64,000 bases of DNA, from positions 1 to 64,000 of the forward strand of contig JADKDJ010000016.1 of the NCBI GenBank assembly GCA_016718405.1, given 5' to 3'. The DNA is from Candidatus Rhodoferax odensensis. Its GTDB lineage: Bacteria; Pseudomonadota; Gammaproteobacteria; Burkholderiales; Burkholderiaceae_C. Below the pieces are notes generated by a model, which was not told where the DNA came from, did no database searches, and saw only the letters and a list, made by a program, of their open reading frames with translations. The position numbers and the translations under genes were made by a program. The first letter of the stretch is position 1. Each line of letters begins with the position of its first letter. This document shows positions 39,732 through 48,406 of this stretch, piece by piece.

Positions 39732-40259
39732 CTACTTCTTGGTGCTGCTGCGGGCAGCGGTGCGGGCCTTCAGGCTGGCCGTTGCGGCCTGGATCGATTG
39801 CATCGGCAGCGAGATCACCAGGTAGTCCTGTTCCAGGTAGTGAATGGGGCGGGCCTTGTCGATGATCTTGACTTCGCTATTGGCCTTGTCGCCGCGCATG
39901 TCATGGTCGCGAAAGAACACGGGAAGCGGTTTCTTCGAAGCCAGATTCTTGATGATGGCTGTAACGATGGCCACGTCGCCGTTCTGCGATCCCTGGTTGG
40001 AAGGCTGTTTGACGAGGTTGCCCAGCAAGGACTGCCATCGGTTCTTGAGCAGATTGCCGCGTGCCCCGATGTTGAGCACCGACAGGCTGGTCTTGAACGA
40101 GCGCCCCTTCTTGAAAATCTTGAACTCCTTTTGCAGGGCGACCATTTCGTCGATGCCGCCGTACAGTTCGTCTTTGCCCTGCGAGGGCGCAAAGCGGACG
40201 TTCATTTCGTCCAACAAGCTGCCGATGTAGATGTCGTCTTCCTTCATGTACCAGCCCAT
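39732..40259 (-). CDS. Conserved-looking protein of unknown function
   Basis: The frame is intact with 175 residues. The start MGWYMKEDDIYIGSLLDEMN follows a GGAGCAAG ribosome site. It is rich in lysine (KKGRSFKTSL, LASKKPLPVFF) and ends in a basic SLKARTAARSSTKK tail, so it may bind nucleic acid or a membrane surface. HYLEQDYLVISLP is a well-ordered strand region. There is no signal peptide or membrane helix. It lies 22 bp after the methyltransferase start on the same strand, so the two are probably co-transcribed. I do not recognise a family. Confidence 0.6.
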   Translation of the reverse strand: MGWYMKEDDIYIGSLLDEMNVRFAPSQGKDELYGGIDEMVALQKEFKIFKKGRSFKTSLSVLNIGARGNLLKNRWQSLLGNLVKQPSNQGSQNGDVAIVTAIIKNLASKKPLPVFFRDHDMRGDKANSEVKIIDKARPIHYLEQDYLVISLPMQSIQAATASLKARTAARSSTKK

Positions 40260-40521
40260 AACACTTGCTCCTTAGTAGTTGAAAGGTGGACTCGCCGCGG
40301 ACCACGCGCCATCTTGCCAGAACCCGGCAGCCGCGCTGCCAAATCGCTTTACTCGCGCCCGAATTGATGCTGCAATCGCGATTTGTGTGAAGATTGTCCG
40401 CACGAGAGGCTGTTTGTGGATGGGCCTGCCCAAGTTGAGGCACGCCCCGTCGGTATAGTGCGGGTCGGTCACTTTGTGCAAAGCCACGCCTGACCAGCGT
40501 AATAACGAGGAGGTAATTGCG

Positions 40522-41760
40522 ATGAATCTGGTGCAACGCGTTCAAGACATTTTGCTCAAGCCCAAGGAAACCTGGCCGCAGATCGCTTCTGAGCCGGGTG
40601 ACGCCACCAGTCTGTACAAGGACTACCTGATTTACCTGGCGCTGGTGCCTGCGGTCGCCGGCTTCATCGGCTTGACGCTGTTTGGTGTCGGTGGTTTTGG
40701 GTTTTCGTTTCGAATGCCCATTGGCTGGGGTCTGGCCAACATGGTGGTCAGTTTCGTGATGTCGCTGGTGGCGGTGTTTTTACTGAGCCTGATTGCCAAT
40801 GCACTGGCGCCCAACTTCGGCGGTACCAAGGACGCGATGATGGCGCTCAAATTGGTGGCGTATGGCAGCACGGCCGGATTTGTGGGTGGCGTGTTCAGCC
40901 TGGTGCCACAGTTGGCGATCCTTGGTTTGTTGGCTTCCCTGTATTCCATCTACCTGATCTTTACCGGCGTGCCGGTGTTGATGAAGTGCCCCGAAGAGAA
41001 GGCCATGCCCTATACCGCTGTGCTGATTGTGTGCGGCATCGTGGCGATGATCATTCTGGGGGCGTTTTCCGCCATGTTCACCGGTGGTGCGACCCGCGGC
41101 ATGATGATGGGCGGTAGCTCGGGCGCACCGGATGTGTCGATCAACACACCAGGCGGCTCGGTCAGCATCAACACCGCCAAGCTTGAGGAAATGGCCAAGA
41201 AGATGGAGGACGCCGGCAAGCGCATGGAAAGCGCCCAATCCTCAGGTGACAGTGCCGCCGCGGGCAAGGCGGCCGCCGAGGTGATGGGCGCCATGATGGG
41301 CGGCGGTGGCGTCCCGTTTGCATCGCAGGACCTCAAGAGCTGGCTGCCTGAGAAGCTTGGCGGCTTGACGCGCGAGGGCTTCGAGGTTCAAAGTGGCGCT
41401 GCCATGGGGATCGCCGGGTCAACCGCGCATGCCACCTATACGGCAGGCGAACAGCAGATTCGACTCACCATTACCGATGTGGGCGGGCTTGGCGGGCTGA
41501 TGAGCATTGCCGCGTGGGCCAACGTGACCGTTGACAAGGAGAGTAACGGGCAGGTGGAGAAAGTCTACAAGCAGGGCCAGCGCACCATCCGCGAGGAGTA
41601 TCGCAAAGACGGTAGTCAGGCCGAGTACACGGTGGTGTTGGGCAACGGTCTGATTGTTGAGCTGCAGGCCGATCAGTCCAGCATCGACAAGGTCAAGCAA
41701 GCCATGGCGGGTATCGATCTGGGCAAAATGGAAGGTGCTCAGCGTCCCCCCAAGACATGA
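40522..41760 (+). CDS. Yip1-family membrane protein with C-terminal soluble domain
   Basis: ATG 40522 follows an AGGAGG site (GAGGAGGTAATTGCG). Residues 1-190 match bacterial YIP1 proteins: VQRVQDILLKPKETWPQIA and then five hydrophobic segments. The next 220 residues are soluble, beginning with a Gly/Met-rich stretch (TRGMMMGGSSGAP) and a helix (KLEEMAKKMEDAGKRME), then a beta-rich domain (AHATYTAGEQQIRLTITDVGG). The role is unknown. The length is 412 residues. The 262 bp upstream contain no gene. Confidence 0.72.
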   Translation: MNLVQRVQDILLKPKETWPQIASEPGDATSLYKDYLIYLALVPAVAGFIGLTLFGVGGFGFSFRMPIGWGLANMVVSFVMSLVAVFLLSLIANALAPNFGGTKDAMMALKLVAYGSTAGFVGGVFSLVPQLAILGLLASLYSIYLIFTGVPVLMKCPEEKAMPYTAVLIVCGIVAMIILGAFSAMFTGGATRGMMMGGSSGAPDVSINTPGGSVSINTAKLEEMAKKMEDAGKRMESAQSSGDSAAAGKAAAEVMGAMMGGGGVPFASQDLKSWLPEKLGGLTREGFEVQSGAAMGIAGSTAHATYTAGEQQIRLTITDVGGLGGLMSIAAWANVTVDKESNGQVEKVYKQGQRTIREEYRKDGSQAEYTVVLGNGLIVELQADQSSIDKVKQAMAGIDLGKMEGAQRPPKT

Positions 41761-41768
41761 TTTAGTAT

Positions 41769-41802
41769 GTTCAAATATTGACCATATGTCTGATATTTGA
41801 AC
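41769..41802. promoter_or_regulatory. Perfect 10-bp inverted repeat upstream of livK
   Basis: GTTCAAATAT at 41769-41778 and ATATTTGAAC at 41793-41802 are exact complements separated by 14 bases, in AT-rich DNA just after the Yip1 stop. There is no T-run, so it is a better candidate for an operator (two half-sites about 24 bp centre to centre) than for a terminator. Confidence 0.5.
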
Positions 41803-41878
41803 GATCTTATGCCTGATTTCGAGACGCTGTTTCTCCAGGAAGTCCAAAAATAGTCATTTGAATCAATGACTTTCCTGT

Positions 41879-41894
41879 TGGCACAGTCTGTGCT
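41879..41894 (+). promoter_or_regulatory. Sigma-54 (-24/-12) promoter candidate for livK
   Basis: TGGCAC at 41879-41884, five bases, then GTGCT at 41890-41894 match TGGCAC-N5-TTGCW except for one base, with the invariant GG and GC at the right spacing. Transcription would start near 41906, 26 bp before the livK ATG. Confidence 0.6.
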
Positions 41895-41898
41895 GCTG

Positions 41899-41910
41899 TG
41901 ATCTGGATCA
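41899..41910. promoter_or_regulatory. FNR/CRP-type half-site pair at the livK promoter
   Basis: TGATCTGGATCA has the core TGAT-N4-ATCA of FNR-family boxes, although the outer bases (G and T) are off consensus. It covers the predicted sigma-54 transcription start, where a bound regulator would repress. Confidence 0.35.
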
Positions 41911-41931
41911 TCACTACAACAGGAGACTTCC

Positions 41932-43137
41932 ATGCATCGACGTACCTGGATCAGCCGCAGCGCGCTGATCGCCACAGCATTTGCAGCCACGCTGTCGGCC
42001 CCCGTGGCCTTTGGTCAGGCGAAAGAAATCAAGATCGCCCACATCTATAGCAAGACTGGTCCGCTGGAGGCCTATGGCAAGCAAACTGCCACCGGTTTCA
42101 TGATGGGTCTGGACTACGCGACCGGCGGCACGATGATGGTGGCGGGCAAGAAGCTGGTGGTGATCGAGAAGGATGACCAGGGCAAACCCGATCTGGGCAA
42201 GAGCCTGCTGGCCGCCGCCTATTCGGACGACAAGGCTGACCTGGCCGTCGGTCCGACTTCATCGGGCGTCGCGTTGGCGATGCTGCCGGTGGCCGAAGAG
42301 CACAAGAAGATCCTGCTGGTCGAGCCCGCCGTGGCGGACGCCATCACCGGCGAGAAGTGGAACAAGTACATCTTCCGCACCGGGCGCAACAGCTCGCAGG
42401 ACGCGATCTCCAACGCCGTGGCGCAAGACAAAGAGGGTGTCAGCATCGCCACGCTGGCACAGGACTACGCCTTTGGCCGCGATGGTGTCAAAGCCTACAA
42501 GGACGCGATCAAGAAGGCCAAGGTGGTGCACGAGGAATACCTGCCCACCACCACCACCGATTTCACCGCAGGGGCGCAGCGCCTGATTGACAAGCTCAAA
42601 AACCTGCCGGGGCGCAAGATCATCTGGATTATCTGGGCCGGTGGCGGCGGCAACCCGTTCAAGATCGCTGATCTGGACCTCAAGCGCTACGGTATCGAGA
42701 TCGCCACCGGTGGCAACATTCTGCCGGCCATGGCGGCCTACAAGAACTTCCCCGGCATGGAAGGCTCGACCTATTACTACTTTGGTATCCCCAAGAACCC
42801 GGTCAATGAAGCGCTGGTGTCGCGCCACTACAGCCAATTCAAAGCACCGCCGGACTTCTTCACGGCAGGCGGATTTTCCGCAGCCATGGCGGTGGTGACC
42901 GCGCTGACCAACAGCAAGGGTGATGCCACAGCCAATACCCTGATCAAGACCATGGAAGGTATGAGCTTCGAGACGCCCAAGGGCAAGATGACCTTCCGCA
43001 AGGAAGACCACCAGGCGATGCAAAGCATGTACCACTTCAAGATCAAGGTCGATCCCGCTTTCGCCTGGGGCGTGCCTGAGCTGGTGCGCGAAATCAAGGC
43101 CGAAGAAATGAACGTGCCGATCCGCAACAAGCGCTAG
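41932..43137 (+). CDS. livK: ABC transporter substrate-binding protein, LivK/branched-chain type
   Basis: The 401-residue protein has a Tat- or Sec-like leader (RRTWISRSALIATAFAATL, cut near AFGQA) and the type I periplasmic binding fold of the HAAT family: IKIAHIYSKTGPLEAYGKQ, GPTSSGVALAMLPVAEEH and VSIATLAQDYAFGRDG. It is the first gene of a co-oriented cluster of six or seven genes. Its position before a PHB depolymerase suggests a ligand other than leucine, perhaps 3-hydroxybutyrate or its oligomers (inference). A sigma-54-like promoter and an inverted repeat lie upstream. Confidence 0.85.
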   Translation: MHRRTWISRSALIATAFAATLSAPVAFGQAKEIKIAHIYSKTGPLEAYGKQTATGFMMGLDYATGGTMMVAGKKLVVIEKDDQGKPDLGKSLLAAAYSDDKADLAVGPTSSGVALAMLPVAEEHKKILLVEPAVADAITGEKWNKYIFRTGRNSSQDAISNAVAQDKEGVSIATLAQDYAFGRDGVKAYKDAIKKAKVVHEEYLPTTTTDFTAGAQRLIDKLKNLPGRKIIWIIWAGGGGNPFKIADLDLKRYGIEIATGGNILPAMAAYKNFPGMEGSTYYYFGIPKNPVNEALVSRHYSQFKAPPDFFTAGGFSAAMAVVTALTNSKGDATANTLIKTMEGMSFETPKGKMTFRKEDHQAMQSMYHFKIKVDPAFAWGVPELVREIKAEEMNVPIRNKR

Positions 43138-43183
43138 ACCGGTTTGGGTAACCCGGCGCTCACTCGCGCAGGGTCTGTCCCAC

Positions 43184-43203
43184 GGGGCGGCCGCCCCTCT
43201 TTT
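43184..43203 (+). terminator. GC-palindrome plus T-rich tail after livK
   Basis: GGGGCGGCCGCCCC is fully self-complementary and followed by TCTTTT, a rho-independent terminator shape. The stem would fold with a GGCC loop. Confidence 0.55.
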
Positions 43204-43222
43204 AAGTCGATTCGATGACGAA

Positions 43223-43241
43223 CCCCCGCACAAGACGGGGG
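43223..43241 (+). terminator. Second hairpin in the livK-phaZ gap
   Basis: CCCCCG and CGGGGG flank a seven-base loop (CACAAGA), only 42 bp before the depolymerase start. It is followed a few bases later by ATTTTG, a weak T-run. It may attenuate read-through or stabilise the livK message. Confidence 0.4.
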
Positions 43242-43282
43242 CCGGATGAATTTTGCCCAAAAACATCAGGAGACAGACGATC

Positions 43283-44762
43283 ATGACTAAGCAGCTCATT
43301 CGCGGCCTCGTGGCCACCGCCGCATTGGTGTGCGGCCTCGCTGGCGCGGCCGACAATCTACCCCAGCTCAACATCGACCAGACCCAAACGACCGTCTCGG
43401 GCTTGTCCTCGGGCGGCTACATGGCGGTGCAGCTGCACGTCGCGTATTCCGCCACGTTCAAGAAAGGTGCCGGTGTGATCGCCGGCGGTCCCTACTACTG
43501 CGCCGAGGGCTCAGTCAGCAACGCCACCGGGCGCTGTATGGCCAGTCCGTCTGGTATACCGACCAGCACGCTGGTGAACACCACCAACACCTGGGCCAGC
43601 CAGGGTTTGATCGATCCAGTGGCCAACCTGCAAGCCTCCAAGGTCTACCTCTTTTCGGGTACCTTGGACAGCGCGGTCAAGACCGGTGTCATGGACGCCC
43701 TCAAGACCTACTACAACAGTTTCGTGCCGGCCGCCAATGTGGTCTACAAGAAGGATCTGGCTGCCGAACACGCGATGGTGACCGATGACTATGGCAGCGC
43801 CTGTTCGGTCAAGGCCGCGCCCTACATCAATGACTGCAATTTCGATCTCGCCGGAACCCTATTGCAGCACCTGTATGGGACGCTCAACGCGCGCAACAAC
43901 AACACGCTGCCCAGTGGCAACTTCGTGGAGTTCAACCAGAGCCAGTTCATCAGCAACCACGGGATGGCCACCAGCGGTTGGGTCTACATTCCGCAGGCTT
44001 GCCAGGTTGGCGGCGGCGCCACTTGCCGCCTGCACGTGGTGCTGCATGGATGCAAACAGAACGTCAACGATGTGCAACAGCAGTACGTGCGCAACACTGG
44101 CTACAACCGCTGGGGCGACAGCAACAACATCGTGATGCTGTACCCCCAGACCAGCCTGACTGCCACCAACAGTTGTTGGGATTGGTGGGGTTACGACAGC
44201 GCCAATTACGCCAAGAAATCGGGCCCACAAATGGCCGCGATCAAGGCCATGGTCGATCAGGTGTCGGCCGGCAGCACGCCCCCACCGCCCCCCACCACCC
44301 CCCGTTGCGCTGCCCGCACCCACTGGCGTGACGGCGACCAATGCCACGGCCAGCAGCATGACCATCAACTGGAACGCCGTGACCGGCGCGGCCAGCTACA
44401 ACGTTTACCGCAACAGCAACAAGACCAACGCCTTGCCGGTGACCACCACCAGCTTTGTCGACAACGGCCTGGCGGGAGCCACCACCTACAACTGGAGCGT
44501 GAAAGCGGCTGACAGTAGTGGGGCTGAGGGCGCGGCGTCAGCCGCCGTCAGTGGCACCACTTTGACCGCACCGCCGCCTACGCCGGCCACTTGTTACACC
44601 GCGTCGAACTATTCACACACGGTGGCGGGGCGTGCCTACGCCGTTTGGGGTTGGACCTATGCCAATGGGTCAGGCCAGAGCATGGGCCTGTGGAACATCT
44701 TCACCAGCACCACGCTGAAGAAGACCGGTGACAACTACTACGTGCTTGGAACCTGCCCCTAG
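43283..44762 (+). CDS. phaZ: Secreted poly(3-hydroxybutyrate) depolymerase with fibronectin III domain, one frameshift
   Basis: ATG 43283 follows AGGAGACAG. Signal peptide: LVATAALVCGLAGAA. The lipase box is G40-L41-S42-S43-G44 in VSGLSSGGYMAVQLH, near the N-terminus, and the oxyanion region CRLHVVLHGCKQN comes late (near residue 255). This is the circularly permuted type 2 order of extracellular PHB depolymerases. A proline linker (PPPPPTTP), one Fn3 domain (MTINWNAVTGAASYNVYR) and a C-terminal domain follow. A one-base error in a C-run near 44285 splits the literal frame (to 44512); the second frame ends at 44762. It breaks PHB outside the cell to oligomers and 3-hydroxybutyrate. Confidence 0.85.
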
Positions 44763-44793
44763 GCCATTGCGCACAGCACGGAAGGACCTGAGA

Positions 44794-45570
44794 TTGCTAG
44801 TTACGAAAGATCTGACCATCCGGTTTGGCGGCCACGTGGCCGTCAACGCGGTGAGTTGTACCTTCAAGCCGGGCACGCTGACGGCCATCGTTGGACCGAA
44901 CGGGGCGGGCAAGACCACCTATTTCAATCTGATCTCGGGCCAGCTCAGAGCCTCCGCGGGTGAGGTGATTCTGAACGGTGCCAGCTTGGCCGGTATGAGC
45001 CCATCGGCGCGCACGCGTGCCGGCCTGGGGCGTGCGTTCCAGTTGACCAACCTGTTTCCCAACCTGACGGTACACGAGAACGTGCGTCTGGCGGTGCAGG
45101 CGGCACGCGGTGGCGCGCACCTGCGCGGCCTGAACCTGTGGTCGATCTGGAGCGACCACAAGGCGCTGACGCAGTTGGCCGACGAAGTGCTGGAGGCAGT
45201 GGCCATGGCCGACAAGCGCAAAGCCATTGTGGCCAGTCTGCCGCATGGGGATCAACGCAAACTGGAGGTGGCTCTGCTGATGGCACTGGAGCCCGATGTG
45301 TTCATGTTCGACGAGCCCACCGCCGGTATGAGCGCCGACGAAGCGCCGGTGATCCTGAATCTGATTCGTCAGCTCAAGAGCGACAAGACCAAGACCATTT
45401 TGCTGGTGGAGCACAAGATGGACGTGGTGCGCGAACTGGCCGACCGCATCATCGTGCTGCACAACGGCACGCTGGTGGCCGATGGCGATCCGGCCACCGT
45501 GATCGCCTCGCCGGTGGTGCAAGAGGCTTACCTGGGCGTGGCGCCTACGGCCGTGAAGGAGCCAGTATGA
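44794..45570 (+). CDS. livG: ABC transporter ATP-binding protein, LivG type
   Basis: The best start is TTG 44794 (LLVTKDLTIRFGG), preceded by GGAAGGACC. Walker A is VGPNGAGKTTYFNLISG, the signature loop SLPHGDQRKLEVAL (the LivG variant) and Walker B VFMFDEPTAGMSADEA, then VEHKMDVV. It energises import by the LivHM permease. It starts 31 bp after phaZ and overlaps livF by 4 bp (ATGA), so it is expressed with both. The length is 258 residues. Confidence 0.88.
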   Translation: MLVTKDLTIRFGGHVAVNAVSCTFKPGTLTAIVGPNGAGKTTYFNLISGQLRASAGEVILNGASLAGMSPSARTRAGLGRAFQLTNLFPNLTVHENVRLAVQAARGGAHLRGLNLWSIWSDHKALTQLADEVLEAVAMADKRKAIVASLPHGDQRKLEVALLMALEPDVFMFDEPTAGMSADEAPVILNLIRQLKSDKTKTILLVEHKMDVVRELADRIIVLHNGTLVADGDPATVIASPVVQEAYLGVAPTAVKEPV

Positions 45571-46292
45571 GTGACGCTTTGTTGACACTGAGCGGCGTGC
45601 ACACCCACATTGGGGCCTACCACATCCTGCACGGCGTGGACCTGGTGGTGCCGCGCGGCCAGCTCACCATGCTGCTGGGGCGCAATGGCGCGGGCAAGAC
45701 CACTACGCTGCGCACCATCATGGGCTTGTGGAAGGCCAGCCAGGGCCAACTGCGTTTCAACGGTCAAGATATCACCAGCCTGAACACGCCCGAGATCGCC
45801 GGACTCAACATCGCCTATGTGCCGGAAAACATGGGCATCTTTGCCGACCTCACGGTGCAGGAGAACATGCTGCTCGCGGCACGCCAGGCCAAGCGCGCCA
45901 ACCAGATGGATGGGACGAGGCTGAAATGGATCTATTCCTTGTTCCCGGCGGTCGAGAAGTTCTGGCACCACCCAGCGGGCAAGCTCTCAGGCGGGCAAAA
46001 GCAGATGCTGGCGGTGGCGCGTGCCATTGTGGAGCCGCGCGAATTGTTGATCGTCGACGAGCCCAGCAAAGGCTTGGCGCCGGCCATCATCAACAACATG
46101 ATCGACGCGTTTGCCCAGCTCAAGGGCAGCGGCACCACCATTTTGCTGGTCGAGCAAAACATCAACTTCGCCAAGCGCCTGGGTGACCGAGTGGCGGTGA
46201 TGGACAACGGCCGCGTCGTCCACAGCGGCACCATGCAAGCGCTGGCCGAGGACGAGGCATTGCAGCAGTCGCTGCTGGGGTTGGCGGTATGA
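45567..46292 (+). CDS. livF: ABC transporter ATP-binding protein, LivF type
   Basis: ATG 45567 overlaps the livG stop. Walker A is LLGRNGAGKTTTLRTIMG, the signature is GKLSGGQKQMLAVARA, and Walker B LLIVDEPSKGLAP. YVPENMGIFADLTVQENM is the LivF Q-loop area. The length is 241 residues. With LivG it forms the ATPase dimer of a hydrophobic amino acid-type (HAAT) importer. A 4-bp overlap with livH shows tight translational coupling. Confidence 0.88.
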   Translation: MSDALLTLSGVHTHIGAYHILHGVDLVVPRGQLTMLLGRNGAGKTTTLRTIMGLWKASQGQLRFNGQDITSLNTPEIAGLNIAYVPENMGIFADLTVQENMLLAARQAKRANQMDGTRLKWIYSLFPAVEKFWHHPAGKLSGGQKQMLAVARAIVEPRELLIVDEPSKGLAPAIINNMIDAFAQLKGSGTTILLVEQNINFAKRLGDRVAVMDNGRVVHSGTMQALAEDEALQQSLLGLAV

Positions 46293-47272
46293 GAAATATC
46301 GACTTCGACTGGAAGCCGCTGGCGCTGGTTCCGGTGCTGGCGCTCCTGGTGTTGCCCCTGATCGGCTCGCCCTCGACCTGGCTGACGCTGACCGTGGCCG
46401 GGCTGGCGATGGGCATGATCATCTTCATCATTGCCTCCGGCCTGACGCTGGTGTTCGGACTGATGGACGTGCTCAACTTCGGCCATGGCGTGTTCATCGC
46501 GCTGGGCGCCTTTGTCGCCACCACGGTGCTGGGTTTGATGGGCGACTGGACCGGCTCGGGCGAGCTGTGGCGCAATCTGGTAGCGGTGTTCCCGGCCATG
46601 TTGGTGGCGATGCTGGTCGCGGGCGCAGTGGGCCTGGCCTTTGAGCGTTTCATCGTGCGGCCGGTCTATGGCCAGCATCTCAAGCAGATCCTGATCACCA
46701 TGGGCGGCATGATCATTGGTGAGGAACTGATCAAGGTGATCTGGGGCCCGGCGCAAATCCCGCTGCCGCTGCCCGAGGCGCTGCGCGGCTCCGTCATCTG
46801 GGGCGACGCCGCGATTGAGAAGTACCGGCTGCTGGCCGTGGTGGTGGGCCTGCTGGTGTTTGCCGCGTTGGCCTGGACGCTGACGCGCACCAAGATCGGC
46901 CTGTTGATTCGCGCGGGCGTGCAGGACCGCGAGATGGTCGAGTCCCTGGGCTACCGTATCCGACGCCTGTTTGTCGGGGTGTTTGTGCTGGGTAGCGCGC
47001 TGGCGGGCCTGGGCGGCGTGATGTGGGGCCTGTACCAACAGAACGTGACGCCGCAGATGGGTGCGCAGGTCAATGTGCTGATCTTCATCGTGATCATCAT
47101 TGGTGGCCTGGGCTCGACCGGCGGCGCATTGATCGGCGCGCTGATGGTGGGCCTGATGGCCAACTACACCGGCTTTCTGGCGCCCAAGGTGGCGATGTTT
47201 TCCAACATCGGCCTGATGGTGGCGATTCTCCTGTGGCGGCCGCAAGGTGTCTTTCCTGTAACGAACCGTTAG
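46289..47272 (+). CDS. livH: ABC transporter permease, LivH type
   Basis: About eight to nine membrane segments, with the LivH signatures GLTLVFGLMDVLNFGHG and IIGGLGSTGGALIGAL (the ATPase-contact loop region near the C-terminus). The length is 327 residues. It begins with a short hydrophilic head (MRNIDFDWKPLAL). It overlaps livF and is 9 bp from livM. It forms half of the inner-membrane channel. Confidence 0.88.
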   Translation: MRNIDFDWKPLALVPVLALLVLPLIGSPSTWLTLTVAGLAMGMIIFIIASGLTLVFGLMDVLNFGHGVFIALGAFVATTVLGLMGDWTGSGELWRNLVAVFPAMLVAMLVAGAVGLAFERFIVRPVYGQHLKQILITMGGMIIGEELIKVIWGPAQIPLPLPEALRGSVIWGDAAIEKYRLLAVVVGLLVFAALAWTLTRTKIGLLIRAGVQDREMVESLGYRIRRLFVGVFVLGSALAGLGGVMWGLYQQNVTPQMGAQVNVLIFIVIIIGGLGSTGGALIGALMVGLMANYTGFLAPKVAMFSNIGLMVAILLWRPQGVFPVTNR

Positions 47273-47281
47273 AGCCCACCC

Positions 47282-48343
47282 ATGTTGACCCGACTCCTTT
47301 CCGATGACTTTCCGCGCAGCCGCGTGCTGGCGGTGTTGCTGGTGCTGTTGCTGATCGCACTGGCGTTTGCACCGTTCCTGTTTCCCGGTGTCAAGGCGCT
47401 CAATGTGGCGGCCAAGGTGCTGGTGTTTGTGGTGCTGGTGGCCAGCTTTGACTTGCTGCTGGGTTATACCGGCATCGTCAGTTTTGCCCACACGATGTTC
47501 TTTGGCATCGGTGCCTATGGTGTGGCGATTGCCAGCACACGCTTGGGGCCAACCTGGGGCTCGCTGGCGGTGGGGGTTGGCGCGTCGTTGCTGCTGTCCT
47601 TCGTGCTGGCCTTGGTGATCGGGCTGTTTTCGCTGCGGGTTCGGGCGATCTTCTTTGCCATGATCACGCTGGCCGTGGCGTCGGCGTTTTTGACGCTTGC
47701 GTCCCAACTCTCTGAGCTCACCGGTGGCGAAGACGGCCTGACCTTCAAGGTGCCCGAAGTCCTGTCGCCAAGTTTCGAGTTTCTGGAGCAGCCGCTGTTG
47801 GGCGTCACCGTTGATGGCCGCTTGCTGTGCTACTACCTGTTGTTCGTTACCGCCACGGTGTTGTTGCTCGCGATGCTGCGCATCGTCAATTCGCCGTTTG
47901 GCCGGGTGTTGCAGGCTATCCGAGAAAACGAGTTCCGCGCCGAGGCGATTGGTTACCGCGTGGTGGTGTTCCGCACCACGTCGAGCATCCTGTCGGCGCT
48001 GTTTGCCTGCATGGCTGGCGCCATGTTGGCGCTTTGGCTGCGCTACAACGGCCCGGACACCTCGCTCTCTTTCGAAATCATGATGGACGTGTTGCTGATC
48101 GTGGTGATTGGCGGCATGGGCACGATTTATGGCGCGGCCATTGGCTCGGCGCTGTTCATGGTGGCACAAAGCTACTTGCAGGACCTGCTGCGTTTGGGGC
48201 ACGAGGCTACGTCGGCGGTGCCCTGGTTGTCGGCGCTGCTGTCCCCCGACCGCTGGTTGCTGTGGTTGGGCGTGTTGTTTGTGTTGTCCGTTTATAACTT
48301 CCCCACCGGTGTGGTGGGGCGTTTGCGTGCGCGCCGGACGTGA
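47282..48343 (+). CDS. livM: ABC transporter permease, LivM type
   Basis: This 353-residue protein has the LivM hallmark LLLGYTGIVSFAHTMFFGIG, the conserved RAIRENEFRAEAIGY-type segment (LQAIRENEFRAEAIGY) and VIGGMGTIYGAAIG. It pairs with LivH as the second channel subunit. The next gene (hydrolase) starts 64 bp later with its own strong ribosome site, so read-through from this operon is plausible. Confidence 0.88.
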   Translation: MLTRLLSDDFPRSRVLAVLLVLLLIALAFAPFLFPGVKALNVAAKVLVFVVLVASFDLLLGYTGIVSFAHTMFFGIGAYGVAIASTRLGPTWGSLAVGVGASLLLSFVLALVIGLFSLRVRAIFFAMITLAVASAFLTLASQLSELTGGEDGLTFKVPEVLSPSFEFLEQPLLGVTVDGRLLCYYLLFVTATVLLLAMLRIVNSPFGRVLQAIRENEFRAEAIGYRVVVFRTTSSILSALFACMAGAMLALWLRYNGPDTSLSFEIMMDVLLIVVIGGMGTIYGAAIGSALFMVAQSYLQDLLRLGHEATSAVPWLSALLSPDRWLLWLGVLFVLSVYNFPTGVVGRLRARRT

Positions 48344-48406
48344 TCCGATGCGCTTCACGGGCGTTTTCCAAGAACCATGTTGACGGGAATCAGGAGGAAC
48401 AACGCC

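Noticed and set aside
44280..44300. Programmed ribosomal frameshift in the PHB depolymerase linker
   Set aside because: The change lies in a plain C-run at a proline linker without a slippery heptamer or a following pseudoknot; a consensus error is simpler.
45932..48358. 808-codon open frame on the minus strand across livF, livH and livM
   Set aside because: It is antisense to three clear transporter genes and is rich in His, Gln and Arg without motifs. Such frames are expected opposite GC-rich genes.
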